From Deinococcus peraridilitoris DSM 19664 (lineage in GTDB: Bacteria; Deinococcota; Deinococci; Deinococcales; Deinococcaceae), in NCBI RefSeq assembly GCF_000317835.1, contig NC_019793.1, forward strand, positions 1,798,001 through 1,862,000: a DNA stretch of 64,000 bases, written 5' to 3'. Shown one piece after another: positions 18,509 through 26,025 of the stretch. Below the pieces are notes generated by a model that saw only the letters and a list, made by a program, of their open reading frames with translations, was not told the DNA's origin and did no database searches. How positions within the stretch are numbered: the stretch's first letter is position 1; the number at the start of each line of letters is the position of its first letter. A program made the position numbers and the translations under genes.

Positions 18509-19279
18509 TTATCTCACCTCGACCTGGTAACGCGCTCCAAAAGCGTGATCCTGGGCCTCGTCGTCGGCTATGACTACCAGGGTGTACTTGCCATTCGGGA
18601 GATCCAGGGCGAAAGTGTCACGCAAGGACGTGCCTGGGTACAGGCGACGGTAACGGCTTGTGACGGTCGCGGCGAGCTTACCTTTGTCATCGAAGGCTTC
18701 GAGGGTAAGCTTCCGGACGATCCAGCGTTCGCTTTCGGCGTGCGTGTCGACACTGAAGGCAAGCTTTCCCTGTTCGTCACGCAGCAGTTGTGGGTTGTTG
18801 AACCGCACTTTCGTGTCCCCACCGGGCAGGTCAGCGACGACCTGCACCATGAAGCTGATACGGTTGCGGACCGTGAGGCCGCTCCCCGTCGCGGGTGGCA
18901 ATTCCGGCGTGACGTGAATGGCACTCCAGTACGTCCCGATGGCGTTCGCGGGTGCGGTCAGGGTGTAATGGACGACCATCTTGGATTTTGCTGGGAGCGT
19001 GACTTCGTGGGTGTCGAGGGCAATCCACTTGGAGTTGGAACGAGGGAGGGTGCCAGCAGGATCATGACTAGTCGTACCGTCTGCCTGGAAGTGGTAGTCG
19101 GTGAGCGAAATGGTCGCGCGGGCTGGAGCTTCGGAAGGATTGGAGAGTGTGAGCGTGCCCTTGTAGACGCCACCGGGCGCGAGCGTCGTGTGATGGGTGA
19201 GTGCACCTTCCAGGCGAACTTCCGCGAGGGCAGTAGCATTTAGGGTGAGCGCTGCGAGGGCGAACAAGGCTTTGTTCAT
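18509..19279 (-). CDS. Periplasmic chaperone-like protein of the surface-fibre operon
   Basis: About 256 residues with a signal peptide (M-N-K-A-L-F-A-L-A-A-L-T-L-N-A-T-A-L-A) and two beta-sandwich-like domains. G-T-L-T-L-S-N-P-S-E and G-T-Y-W-S-A-I-H-V-T-P are the kind of strands seen in fimbrial chaperone-like proteins. The C-terminal domain is strand-rich (K-V-R-F-N-N-P-Q-L). Proposed role: hold secreted subunits before delivery to the usher-like barrel. Three ATGs compete (19288, 19282, 19279). I chose 19279 because AAGGTG is correctly spaced and it gives the cleanest signal peptide. A hairpin separates it from subunit A. Confidence 0.65.
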   Translation of the reverse strand: MNKALFALAALTLNATALAEVRLEGALTHHTTLAPGGVYKGTLTLSNPSEAPARATISLTDYHFQADGTTSHDPAGTLPRSNSKWIALDTHEVTLPAKSKMVVHYTLTAPANAIGTYWSAIHVTPELPPATGSGLTVRNRISFMVQVVADLPGGDTKVRFNNPQLLRDEQGKLAFSVDTHAESERWIVRKLTLEAFDDKGKLAATVTSRYRRLYPGTSLRDTFALDLPNGKYTLVVIADDEAQDHAFGARYQVEVR

Positions 19280-19295
19280 CATGGGCACCTTCGTG

Positions 19296-19331
19296 AAAAG
19301 CGCGTCTGACCCAGAGGCCAGACGCGCCTTT
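19296..19331 (-). terminator. Intercistronic terminator/attenuator between subunit A and chaperone
   Basis: On the minus strand, a 9-bp perfect stem (19327-19319 with 19308-19300), a 10-nt loop, then TTTT. It sits between the stop of subunit A and the start of the chaperone gene, so it should terminate part of the transcripts and leave subunit A in excess. Confidence 0.7.
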
Positions 19332-19341
19332 ATCGCTTGAT

Positions 19342-19827
19342 TTACTCGTCGGCGAGGGTGTAGGTGACGGTGACGTCTCCGCCAATGAAGCCTTTGGTGG
19401 CCGTAAAGCTGTAGGTAAGGGCTGCAGCGTCTTGGGTGATGAACTGGGTAATTCCGGTAACGAGGGCCGCTTCAGCTCCCAGCGTCTGGGTGGAGCCGAC
19501 GCCGTTAGGGTCGCCAAGGGCGGCGGTAGGGGTGAACGCAACACTGCCGGTTACGTTGGTGGGCACGCCCGTAGCCTTGACGAGAACTTTGCGGGTAGTG
19601 ACGCCAATCTTGTCCTCAGCGTGTGTGCTGTAAGCGAGCGTGGCATTGGCGTTAGCGAATGCCTTCCCAAGTTCCGTGATAGAGATTGTTACTGGTCCAG
19701 CCACCACAATCGTGTCTTTGATGTCGTTGGTCAGGGTGACGGTGTTGGTGGCAGGGCCCGCGCCAGCAAAGGCGGTGGTAGCGGCGCCGAGGGCAAGGGC
19801 AGCAAGAACAACTTTAAGGTTACGCAT
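19342..19827 (-). CDS. Secreted surface subunit A (probable major fibre/pilin-like protein)
   Basis: A 161-residue exported protein. Signal peptide M-R-N-L-K-V-V-L-A-A-L-A-L-G with cleavage after A-F-A before G-A-G. The mature 140 residues are Thr/Val/Ala-rich, cysteine-free and beta-like, ending in an alternating hydrophobic strand V-T-V-T-Y-T-L-A-D-E shared with subunit B. It is first in the operon, has a good ribosome binding site (AGAGGT), and is followed by an attenuator, all consistent with the abundant subunit. No close named family is recognised; a spore-coat-U or DUF4402-like fold is possible. Confidence 0.7.
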   Translation of the reverse strand: MRNLKVVLAALALGAATTAFAGAGPATNTVTLTNDIKDTIVVAGPVTISITELGKAFANANATLAYSTHAEDKIGVTTRKVLVKATGVPTNVTGSVAFTPTAALGDPNGVGSTQTLGAEAALVTGITQFITQDAAALTYSFTATKGFIGGDVTVTYTLADE

Positions 19828-19996
19828 GTAAATACCTCTTTTTAGGCACCCAATCGTGGGTGTAAAGGGTTCACCTCTCTGAATAGAGGGAACAGACGAA
19901 AAGCCGGTCGCACCACTCGCTCCCCCCGTCCCAGGTGCCCGATTAAAGGGCGGGGTTCTTCGCGTCTCCTCGTCAGAGGCTTTCTCTGAACGAAGT
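19828..19996 (-). ncRNA. Long structured 5' leader of the surface-fibre operon
   Basis: About 170 nt separate the predicted transcription start from the subunit A ATG, unusual in this window where leaderless starts dominate. Several stems can be drawn: CUUCG/CGAAG enclosing a UCAGAG/CUCUGA hairpin, a CCCCG/CGGGG element, GUUC..CCUCU/AGAGAGG..GAAC, and CACCC/GGGUG next to the ribosome binding site. It could be a riboswitch or a stability element. A loose resemblance to GEMM-I (GAAAGCC, GACGCGAAG) is noted but not convincing. Confidence 0.45.
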
Positions 19997-20002
19997 ACCT
20001 GT

Positions 20003-20008
20003 AATATA
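20003..20008 (-). promoter_or_regulatory. -10 element of the surface-fibre operon
   Basis: TATATT on the minus strand (20008-20003), preceded by GCG. The only -35-like hexamer, TTGTAA (20036-20031), is at 22 nt, too far for a standard promoter. Confidence 0.45.
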
Positions 20009-20069
20009 CGCGAGGTTTCTCACAGAACTCTTACAAGAATATTCCGCATGTTGGTTCTAGACTTCGTCA

Positions 20070-21572
20070 TCAATTCGGCAGTACGCGAAACCGCACCCGG
20101 CCGCCCGGCCGGAGCTGCGACGCCCGTGTAAAGTCGCCGGGATGCAGCAGGGCCGGCTTGTCATAGCCACCCAGCGTTCCCCGATCGTGCAGCAGCAGAA
20201 TCGGCGTGCCGCCCGGCGTGACCTGCACCGCCCCGATGGGCACGGCTTCCGACAGGATCTCCCCTCCCGGTACCGGCGTTCCCTCGAACTGCACCCCGGT
20301 GCGGTCGGCCGTTTTGACGGTGAAGGTGCCGCTCGCCAGGGCGCGCAGAGCGGCGGGCGAGGCCTGCGGGCCGGGCAGCAGGCGCAGCACTTCGGGGTCA
20401 CGCGCCGGGAAGTACGGCGTGAACGAGAACCCGGCCTGCACCGGGCGAGGCGCGGCCACGCCCAGCACGTCCCCCCGGCGCAGGGGTCGCCCCACCAGGC
20501 CGCGTAGATCGACCGAGGCGCTGCCCAGAAACGAGCGCGATTCGAACCCGCCCGCCACCGCGAGGTAGCCACGAACACCGAACGGCGCACCCGCGAAGCG
20601 CAGGGTGTCGCCTTCCCGCACGGTGAAGGTGGTGAAGGGCGCCACGGGCCGGTCGTTCAGCAGCGGCGTCATTCCGTACCCGGCGAAGACGGCGCTGCCC
20701 GTTCGCAGGGCCCGCAGAACCGGACCCTGCACGTTCAGTTCCAGCAGCGGCGTGTGCGCGTCGTTGCCCACCAGCCGGTTCGCGAGGCGCGCCAGGGCGG
20801 GGGCCTGCGCGCCCGTGCGGCTCAGGCCGAAGCGCCCCACCATCCGGCGGCCCATGTCGACCATCAGGTCGAGCAGACCGGGCGCGGCAACCTCAAAGAG
20901 CGGGAGCTGCGGCGATGCGGGCAGCAGCTCCAGCGCGGGCGGCTCGGGCGGAATGTCGCCGCCCGATTCCTGAAAGCGCACCTCGTCACCGCTTTCCAGC
21001 AGAAAGGGTTCCGGGCGGTGCGGGTCATACAGGCTCACCAGGGTGTGCCCCAGCAGGTTCCAGCCACCCGGTGACGCCAGCGGGTAGATGCCGGTCTGCG
21101 CGTTGGCCATCGCCACCGAGTGGGCGGGCACCCGCGCGCGGGGATTGGGGCGGCGCGGCAGGCGCAGATCGGCGTCTACCTCACCCAGAAAGGGAAAGCC
21201 GGGGCTGAATCCCACCGCGTAGACCCGGTAGGCGGCGCCGCTGTGCCGCCGCACGAACTCGTCGCGCGAGAGCTTCAGGCGCGCGGTGACTTCGGGCAGG
21301 TCCTCGCCGTCGTAGCGCACGGGAATGGTGACGGTCCGCCCGGGCTCCTCGGTGCGGGCCTGCGCCCCCTGCTGCGCGGCCCAGCTTCTCACGCGCGCTT
21401 CGTTCACGGTGGTGGGGTCATATTCGATGTACAGGCTGGCGTAACTGGGAATCAGGTCGGTCACGCCGGGCAGCGGGTGTTGCAGCAGACGGCGGGTCAG
21501 GGCCTGCAGGCGCGCGTTGGCCTGCGCGTCCATCCGGTCGGCAAAGCGCAGGTAGAAGCCCAGGACGCTCAA
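20070..21572 (-). CDS. pxpBC: Fused 5-oxoprolinase subunits PxpB-PxpC (KipI-KipA type)
   Basis: A 500-residue cytosolic protein joining the two subunits that, with PxpA, hydrolyse 5-oxoproline to glutamate with ATP. The PxpB half (about 1-205) has V-Y-A-V-G-F-S-P-G-F-P-F-L-G and the typical G-I-Y-P-L-A-S-P-G-G-W. The PxpC half (about 215-500) carries G-A-V-Q-V-T-P-G-G-T-P-I-L-L and near its end G-G-Y-D-K-P-A. I chose the TTG at 21572 because AGGAGG lies 5 nt upstream and the pxpA stop overlaps this ribosome binding site; longer frames have no support. Fusion of B and C is known in other bacteria. Confidence 0.93.
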   Translation of the reverse strand: MSVLGFYLRFADRMDAQANARLQALTRRLLQHPLPGVTDLIPSYASLYIEYDPTTVNEARVRSWAAQQGAQARTEEPGRTVTIPVRYDGEDLPEVTARLKLSRDEFVRRHSGAAYRVYAVGFSPGFPFLGEVDADLRLPRRPNPRARVPAHSVAMANAQTGIYPLASPGGWNLLGHTLVSLYDPHRPEPFLLESGDEVRFQESGGDIPPEPPALELLPASPQLPLFEVAAPGLLDLMVDMGRRMVGRFGLSRTGAQAPALARLANRLVGNDAHTPLLELNVQGPVLRALRTGSAVFAGYGMTPLLNDRPVAPFTTFTVREGDTLRFAGAPFGVRGYLAVAGGFESRSFLGSASVDLRGLVGRPLRRGDVLGVAAPRPVQAGFSFTPYFPARDPEVLRLLPGPQASPAALRALASGTFTVKTADRTGVQFEGTPVPGGEILSEAVPIGAVQVTPGGTPILLLHDRGTLGGYDKPALLHPGDFTRASQLRPGGRVRFRVLPN

Positions 21573-21582
21573 GCGGGCCTCC

Positions 21583-22353
21583 TCAGCGCTGCGAGTGCGC
21601 GCGGACCCGCACGCCCTCGGCTTCCAGGGCCTGGCGCACGGTGCGCGCGATGTCAGGCGCTTCGGGGTTGTCACCGTGAATGCAGAGGGTTTCGGCCTGC
21701 AGCTCGACCCAGCCGCCGTCCAGGGCCTGCACGCGGCCCTGCGTGACCATCATCACGGCGCGGCGGGCCGCCTCGGCGGGATCGCGGATGACCGATCCCG
21801 CCAGGTCGCGGCCCGCCAGACGGCCGTCGCTCAGGTAGGCGCGGTCCGGAAAGACTTCCAGTACCACGGGCAGACCGAGTTCGCGCGCCACGCGTTCCAT
21901 CAGGCTGCCGCTCAGGACGAAAAAGGGCAGGCCAGGATCGTAGGCCTTGACGGCTTCGGCGACGGCGCGCGCGGTCACTTCGTCGCGCAGCATGCGCAGG
22001 TACAGCGCGCCGTGCGGTTTGACGTGGCTGAGTCTCAGGCCCCCTGTCTGCACGAACGCCTGCAGCGCGCCGATCTGGTAGAGGGTGTCGGCGTACAGTT
22101 CGTCTGCTCCGGCGGCCAGGTCGCGCCGTCCGAACCCCACCCGGTCGGGGTAACCGGGGTGCGCGCCAACCGCGACGCCGTGTTCGCGTGCCAGCGCGAC
22201 GGTGCGCTGCATGGTCAGGGGGTCGCCGGCGTGAAAGCCGCAGGCGAGGTTGACCGAACTGAGAAAGGGAAAGAGTTCGTGGTCGCGGCCCATCGGCCAG
22301 GCGCCGTAGGACTCACCGGCGTCGGCGTTGATATCGACTTGCATTTCGGTCAT
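21583..22353 (-). CDS. pxpA: 5-oxoprolinase subunit PxpA (LamB/YcsF family)
   Basis: A 256-residue TIM-barrel-like enzyme component. The N-terminal signature D-I-N-A-D-A-G-E-S-Y-G, the N-L-A-C-G-F-H-A-G-D-P segment, V-G-A-H-P-G-Y-P-D and V-K-P-H-G-A-L-Y all match the LamB/YcsF family. C-I-H-G-D-N-P-E-A near the C-terminus is also typical. SD AGGAGA precedes ATG 22353. Immediately followed by the pxpBC fusion, giving a complete two-gene 5-oxoprolinase. Confidence 0.96.
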   Translation of the reverse strand: MTEMQVDINADAGESYGAWPMGRDHELFPFLSSVNLACGFHAGDPLTMQRTVALAREHGVAVGAHPGYPDRVGFGRRDLAAGADELYADTLYQIGALQAFVQTGGLRLSHVKPHGALYLRMLRDEVTARAVAEAVKAYDPGLPFFVLSGSLMERVARELGLPVVLEVFPDRAYLSDGRLAGRDLAGSVIRDPAEAARRAVMMVTQGRVQALDGGWVELQAETLCIHGDNPEAPDIARTVRQALEAEGVRVRAHSQR

Positions 22354-22429
22354 GGAGTCTCCTGTAGAGCAAGCGGGGTCTGTTCAAACTTTACCCGAGC
22401 GCTCTTGGACTGGAAGGGGAAGGTCGCGC

Positions 22430-22476
22430 TTGACATTCTTTGGTTAATTCGGTATTTTCCAAATTAGCAAAATATC
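22430..22476 (+). promoter_or_regulatory. Promoter with overlapping inverted repeat ahead of the CPBP-SdpR-SdpI operon
   Basis: TTGACA (22430-22435), exact 17-nt spacer, TATTTT (22453-22458). GGTATTTT (22451-22458) and AAAATATC (22469-22476) form an inverted repeat with one mismatch that covers the -10 and the start site. This is where an ArsR-type autorepressor would bind; the operon encodes one at 23413. Confidence 0.7.
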
Positions 22477-22504
22477 AAACAATCACCAGCTTCCCAGGAG
22501 ACGC

Positions 22505-23305
22505 ATGACCAGCCTGAACGCCCCTACCTCCAGACCCTTTCTGCGCGCCTTTCTCAGCCTTTACCCGCTCGGTCTGCTCGGCGTGCTCTCCCTCGTCCCC
22601 ACGCTCGGCCCGACCCTCTCCTCCCTGATGGCGGGCAGCACCGCCCCCACACCACCGCTCGCCCTGCTCATCACGCTGGTCGTCGCGCAAAGCGCCGTTC
22701 AGCTCGGCGTGATCGTCGCCCTCGGCACGATCGTCTCCCCTGCCCTGAACAGCCGCTCGCTGCTGCTCGGCCGGACCCTCCACGGGCAGCCCTTGTGGCC
22801 CGCGCTGCGCTCACAGCTTCCCCTGGCGCTGCTCGGCACGGTGCCCGTCGTCCTGGGCATCCTCCTGCTCGACCGCGCCTTTCGCCCGCACCTCAGCGAA
22901 GCCTGGCAGAGCGCCGTGCAAAGCCAGACCGTCACGCTCGCCTCGCGCGCCAGCGCCCTGCTCTACGGCGGCGTCACCGAGGAACTGCTGATGCGCTGGG
23001 GCGTGATGTCCCTCATCGCCTGGGCGCTGTGGCGCACCCTGCAACGCCGCGCCGCGCAACCCGCGCCCTGGGTCTTCTGGACGGCCATCATTGTCGCCGC
23101 GCTGCTCTTCGGGCTCGGTCACCTGCCCGCCGTCGCCAGCCTCGCGCCCCTCGATCTCCTGCTTGTCGTCCGCACCATCGTGCTGAACGCCATCGGTGGA
23201 CTCTGGTACGGCTGGCTGTTCTGGCGCCGCAGCCTCGAAGCTGGTATGAGCGCCCACGCCTTCACGCACGTTCTGTTCTGGCTGCTCGCGCCCCTCGCGG
23301 TCTGA
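22505..23305 (+). CDS. CPBP-family intramembrane metalloprotease
   Basis: A 266-residue polytopic membrane protein of the CPBP (CAAX protease/bacteriocin-processing) family. The motifs sit in membrane helices: E-E-L-L-M-R-W (EExxxR), F-G-L-G-H-L-P (FxxxH) and a late H-A-F-T-H-V-L-F-W. Such proteins process or confer immunity to bacteriocins. SD AGGAG before ATG 22505. It is the first gene of an operon with an SdpR-like repressor and an SdpI-like protein, strengthening a toxin-defence role. Confidence 0.9.
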   Translation: MTSLNAPTSRPFLRAFLSLYPLGLLGVLSLVPTLGPTLSSLMAGSTAPTPPLALLITLVVAQSAVQLGVIVALGTIVSPALNSRSLLLGRTLHGQPLWPALRSQLPLALLGTVPVVLGILLLDRAFRPHLSEAWQSAVQSQTVTLASRASALLYGGVTEELLMRWGVMSLIAWALWRTLQRRAAQPAPWVFWTAIIVAALLFGLGHLPAVASLAPLDLLLVVRTIVLNAIGGLWYGWLFWRRSLEAGMSAHAFTHVLFWLLAPLAV

Positions 23306-23347
23306 GGCCAGAGCGCTTCTCCTTCACATTTTTCCGCAGGAGCACCC

Positions 23348-23416
23348 ATGCCCCCCACCCGCACCGCCCACCTCGAGCGCCAGCCGGCCAATCTGGCCTC
23401 CAGGCTGCACGTATGA
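23348..23416 (+). CDS. Possible 22-residue leader peptide coupled to sdpR
   Basis: GCAGGAG is well spaced before ATG 23348. The frame runs 22 codons (basic, with Arg, His and Leu) and its TGA overlaps the ATG of the regulator gene (ATGA). The regulator itself has no ribosome binding site of its own, so translation through this mini-ORF probably delivers ribosomes to it. Peptide function is unknown and may be none. Confidence 0.45.
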   Translation: MPPTRTAHLERQPANLASRLHV

Positions 23417-23700
23417 ACGACGTCTTCAAGGCCCTGGCGGACCCGACACGACGTGAAATTCTGCGGGTCCTCAAGGAAGGCGAGAAAAGCGCCGGAGAGC
23501 TCGCCGCGCTCTTTGCGCTCAACAAAAGCACCCTCAGCGGACATTTTGCCGTCCTGAAGGCCGCCGATCTGGTCGTCACCGAAAAACGCGGCACCACCGT
23601 CATCTACCGCCTGCACACCACCGTTTTCGAAGACGTCCTGTCCGGCCTGTTCGAGTTGTTCGGACGCGATACGCCCAGGGAAAACGAGGAGAAGACATGA
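23413..23700 (+). CDS. sdpR: ArsR-family repressor, SdpR-like
   Basis: A 95-residue winged-helix autorepressor. M-N-D-V-F-K-A-L-A-D-P-T-R-R-E-I-L-R-V-L is the classic SdpR/ArsR start, the recognition helix lies in N-K-S-T-L-S-G-H-F-A-V-L-K, and the wing in K-R-G-T-T-V-I-Y. No cysteine ligands are present, so it is unlikely to sense metal. In Bacillus SdpR represses sdpRI and is sequestered by toxin-bound SdpI. Here it is flanked by a CPBP protease and an SdpI homologue, with ATGA overlaps on both sides. The symbol is by analogy. Confidence 0.88.
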   Translation: MNDVFKALADPTRREILRVLKEGEKSAGELAALFALNKSTLSGHFAVLKAADLVVTEKRGTTVIYRLHTTVFEDVLSGLFELFGRDTPRENEEKT

Positions 23701-24368
23701 TCCGACGCAACGACCTCCGCAAAGAGTGGCCGACACTGCTCGCCTTCGCCGTGACCTTCGCCGCGAGCGCCTACCTGTGGCCCCGTAGCCCCGAAGTCAT
23801 TCCGGTGCACTGGGGCCTGAACGGTGAACCCGACCGCTTCGGCAGCCGCGCCGAAGGCCTCCTGCTCCTTCCTGGCCTGCTGCTGGGCAACGCCTTGCTG
23901 ATGCTCGCCGTGGAGCGTTTCAGCGCGCACGGAGCGCGGAACGCCACCGTCCTGCGCACGGTTCGGCTGGTGATGGGCGTCACCGCTGCCCTGCTGACGC
24001 TGCGCATGGTGTTCGACTGGGAGGTGCCCCGCACCGTCATCATTGCCGTCGGCATCATCTTCGCGCTGCTGGGCAACGTCCTCGGAAAAGCCCACCCGGG
24101 CGGACGGTTCGAACGCGTCGACACGTGGACTCCCGAGCGCAAGCGCGCCTGGTACGCCACCACCAAACGCAGCTCGGTGCAGCTGACGTTCTTCGGGAGT
24201 GCCCTGCTGTTCGCTGGGCTGCTGCTGCCCGATGTCTGGCTGACGCCGTGGGTCGCTCCTTTCGGTCTGCTGGGTGGCCTGTTGATCATGATGATCCGTC
24301 TGGGCCTCGACATGTCCTCGTGGCGGAGCGGCAAAAATTCCACCACAGGCTCGCACGGACCTCGCTGA
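23697..24368 (+). CDS. sdpI: SdpI-family (DUF1648) membrane immunity-like protein
   Basis: A 223-residue membrane protein with about six hydrophobic helices. The DUF1648 signature [15 protein letters not shown] lies early, and the C-terminal half contains the SdpI-type [15 protein letters not shown] motif. In Bacillus, SdpI protects against the SdpC toxin and titrates SdpR at the membrane. ATG overlaps the sdpR stop. The symbol is by analogy; ligand unknown. Confidence 0.88.
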   Translation: MIRRNDLRKEWPTLLAFAVTFAASAYLWPRSPEVIPVHWGLNGEPDRFGSRAEGLLLLPGLLLGNALLMLAVERFSAHGARNATVLRTVRLVMGVTAALLTLRMVFDWEVPRTVIIAVGIIFALLGNVLGKAHPGGRFERVDTWTPERKRAWYATTKRSSVQLTFFGSALLFAGLLLPDVWLTPWVAPFGLLGGLLIMMIRLGLDMSSWRSGKNSTTGSHGPR

Positions 24369-24519
24369 GGAACATCACGTTCAAGGCGCAGCCGTGAAGA
24401 AATCATGGGCGTTTCACTCCACCAGTGGAATCAACCCCCTCGGGCGCGTTCGTACAATGACCGCACGCAAGCCGGGAAGCCCGTCCTCGTCGCCCGCGCT
24501 TGGCCGAAGGGAGCACTGC

Positions 24520-24741
24520 ATGAGTGAGCACGTCTACAAGATCGTGGAGTTGGTCGGATCGTCACCGGACGGCATCGAAGCCGCCATTCAGAACGCCGTG
24601 TCACGCGCCTCGAAAACCATCCGCCACATGCGCTGGTTCGAGGTGGTCGAAACGCGCGGCCACCTCGCCGAGGGCAACATCGCGCATTATCAGGTGACCG
24701 TCAAGATCGGCTTCACCCTCGAGGACGGCGAGAGCCTGTAA
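24520..24741 (+). CDS. Dodecin (flavin-storage protein)
   Basis: A 73-residue dodecin, which forms hollow 12-mers that bind flavin and limit its photoreactivity. The sequence [25 protein letters not shown], ending [12 protein letters not shown] is diagnostic, and the conserved Trp that stacks on the isoalloxazine ring is present. SD AGGGAG precedes ATG 24520. TACAAT at 24453-24458 could be its -10. Monocistronic. Confidence 0.95.
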   Translation: MSEHVYKIVELVGSSPDGIEAAIQNAVSRASKTIRHMRWFEVVETRGHLAEGNIAHYQVTVKIGFTLEDGESL

Positions 24742-24769
24742 CAGGGCGGCACAACTGGGTCCTGCGCCG

Positions 24770-24804
24770 TTGCCGCACCTGCCCGGGCGTTTTAAGGTCA
24801 GGGC
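24770..24804 (+). promoter_or_regulatory. Promoter of the DUF4177-type secreted gene (leaderless)
   Basis: TTGCCG (24770-24775), 17-nt spacer, TAAGGT (24793-24798), then 6 nt to the ATG at 24805. Confidence 0.6.
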
Positions 24805-25122
24805 ATGAACCGCACCCTGACTGCCATGACCTTTGCGCTGTGCACTGTCGCTTCTGCCGCGCCGTCCTCCGCACCACCCAGGTGGGAGTACGGCGTGCTG
24901 CTGTTCGACGCGCGCGGCACCTACCAGTGGGCACTTGAAAAGCGCGCCGTCGACGCCGCTTCTCCCAAAGAACTGCTCGAAAAGCTCGGCGGCAAGGCCA
25001 CGCCGGGCGTGTACCTGCTCTCGGGCGTCATGAACGTGCTGGGCGCGCAGGGTTGGGAACTCGTCTCCTCCACCCGCTCGGACCTGGGTCAGCAGTTTTT
25101 CTTCAAGCGCCCGCGCAAGTAA
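24805..25122 (+). CDS. Small exported protein with DUF4177-like domain
   Basis: A 105-residue protein with a signal peptide (cleavage near V-A-S-A-A) and a compact alpha/beta domain W-E-Y-G-V-L-L-F-D, with the characteristic L-G-A-Q-G-W-E-L-V-S near the C-terminus. That G-W-E-L-V motif identifies the DUF4177 group, whose function is unknown. Start supported by a leaderless promoter. Stands alone ahead of the injection-system locus. Confidence 0.75.
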   Translation: MNRTLTAMTFALCTVASAAPSSAPPRWEYGVLLFDARGTYQWALEKRAVDAASPKELLEKLGGKATPGVYLLSGVMNVLGAQGWELVSSTRSDLGQQFFFKRPRK

Positions 25123-25183
25123 AGTCGGCCTGCTCAATCTCGCGCGCCGTCGTGATAACCATAAGCTACAGTCGGAAACGACC

Positions 25184-26008
25184 ATGATCGGTTCGATTCA
25201 GGACGCCCTGAGGGCCATGATCTACCGCGACGCCCGCCTTCCTCCCGCCGAGGTCGACGTCCGCTTCGCCGCGCCCACCCGTGAGTTCACGTCGGGCGTG
25301 AACCGTCCCACCATCAACTTCTACCTGTACGACATGATCGAGAACGTGCGCCTGCGCAGTCACGACCTCGATGTACGCCGGAACGGCCAGTTCGACTCGC
25401 GCCGCCTCAGGCCGCGCCGCATGGACCTGAAGTACCTCGTGAACGTCTTTTTCAAGTCACAGGTCGGCGAGATGGACGAGCAGGAATGGCTGCTGCTCTG
25501 GCGGGTTCTGGCAACCCTGATGCGCCACGCCGAATGGGCCGAGGCCGACCTGCCCGAAAGCGTGCGGGCGCTGGACGTGGGTATCCTGGGTTCTGTTTCC
25601 CAGCCCGATCACAACGCCCGACTGTCAGACGTCTGGAGCGGCCTGGGCAACCACGCCCGCCCGTCGCTGCACTACGTGCTGACCGTGCCGCTCGATCTGA
25701 ACATCGAGTTTCACACGCCGCTCGTACTGGGCCAGGAAACCAGCTTCCGGCGCAGCGACACCGGCGACATTGCCGGGGAGCGGACCCGTTTCGGCTGGCA
25801 GCTGCTCGCCCCGGACGGGCGTGGCGTGGCGGGGGCCGAGGTACGGCTGGAGGGCGGCCTCAGCGTCACCACCACCGATGCGGGCGGCGCCTTTTTTCTG
25901 CGCGTCGGCAGCGAGGAAGCCCGCGCGCTGCAGGTGCGGCTTCCCGGCAGCAACGCCTGGCACAACGCGAGGTCACTGCCAGGTGATTACCGGGTCGTCT
26001 TGCACTGA
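25184..26008 (+). CDS. DUF4255 (Pvc16/Afp16-like) contractile-injection-system protein
   Basis: A 274-residue protein with the DUF4255 domain (residues about 5-190). Features: I-N-F-Y-L-Y-D-M-I-E-N near residue 45, then R-P-R-R-M-D-L-K-Y-L-V, and L-H-Y-V-L-T-V-P-L-D-L. In phage-tail-like particles (PVC, Afp, eCIS) this protein is placed at the sheath/tube end. The C-terminal ~75 residues form a carboxypeptidase-regulatory-like beta domain (V-A-G-A-E-V-R-L-E-G), an accessory not always present. It is convergent with, not co-transcribed with, the rest of the locus. Confidence 0.82.
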   Translation: MIGSIQDALRAMIYRDARLPPAEVDVRFAAPTREFTSGVNRPTINFYLYDMIENVRLRSHDLDVRRNGQFDSRRLRPRRMDLKYLVNVFFKSQVGEMDEQEWLLLWRVLATLMRHAEWAEADLPESVRALDVGILGSVSQPDHNARLSDVWSGLGNHARPSLHYVLTVPLDLNIEFHTPLVLGQETSFRRSDTGDIAGERTRFGWQLLAPDGRGVAGAEVRLEGGLSVTTTDAGGAFFLRVGSEEARALQVRLPGSNAWHNARSLPGDYRVVLH

Positions 26009-26025
26009 GCGGCCACCCGGCGCCG

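Noticed and set aside
19828..19996. Confident c-di-GMP (GEMM-I) riboswitch
   Set aside because: Only short segments match; conserved GCAAACC and the second helix receptor cannot be placed, so only an unspecified leader is annotated.
20525..20560. tRNA-like GGTTCGAATC T-loop motif
   Set aside because: It is coding sequence of pxpBC (G-G-F-E-S-R); no acceptor, D or anticodon stems can be formed around it.
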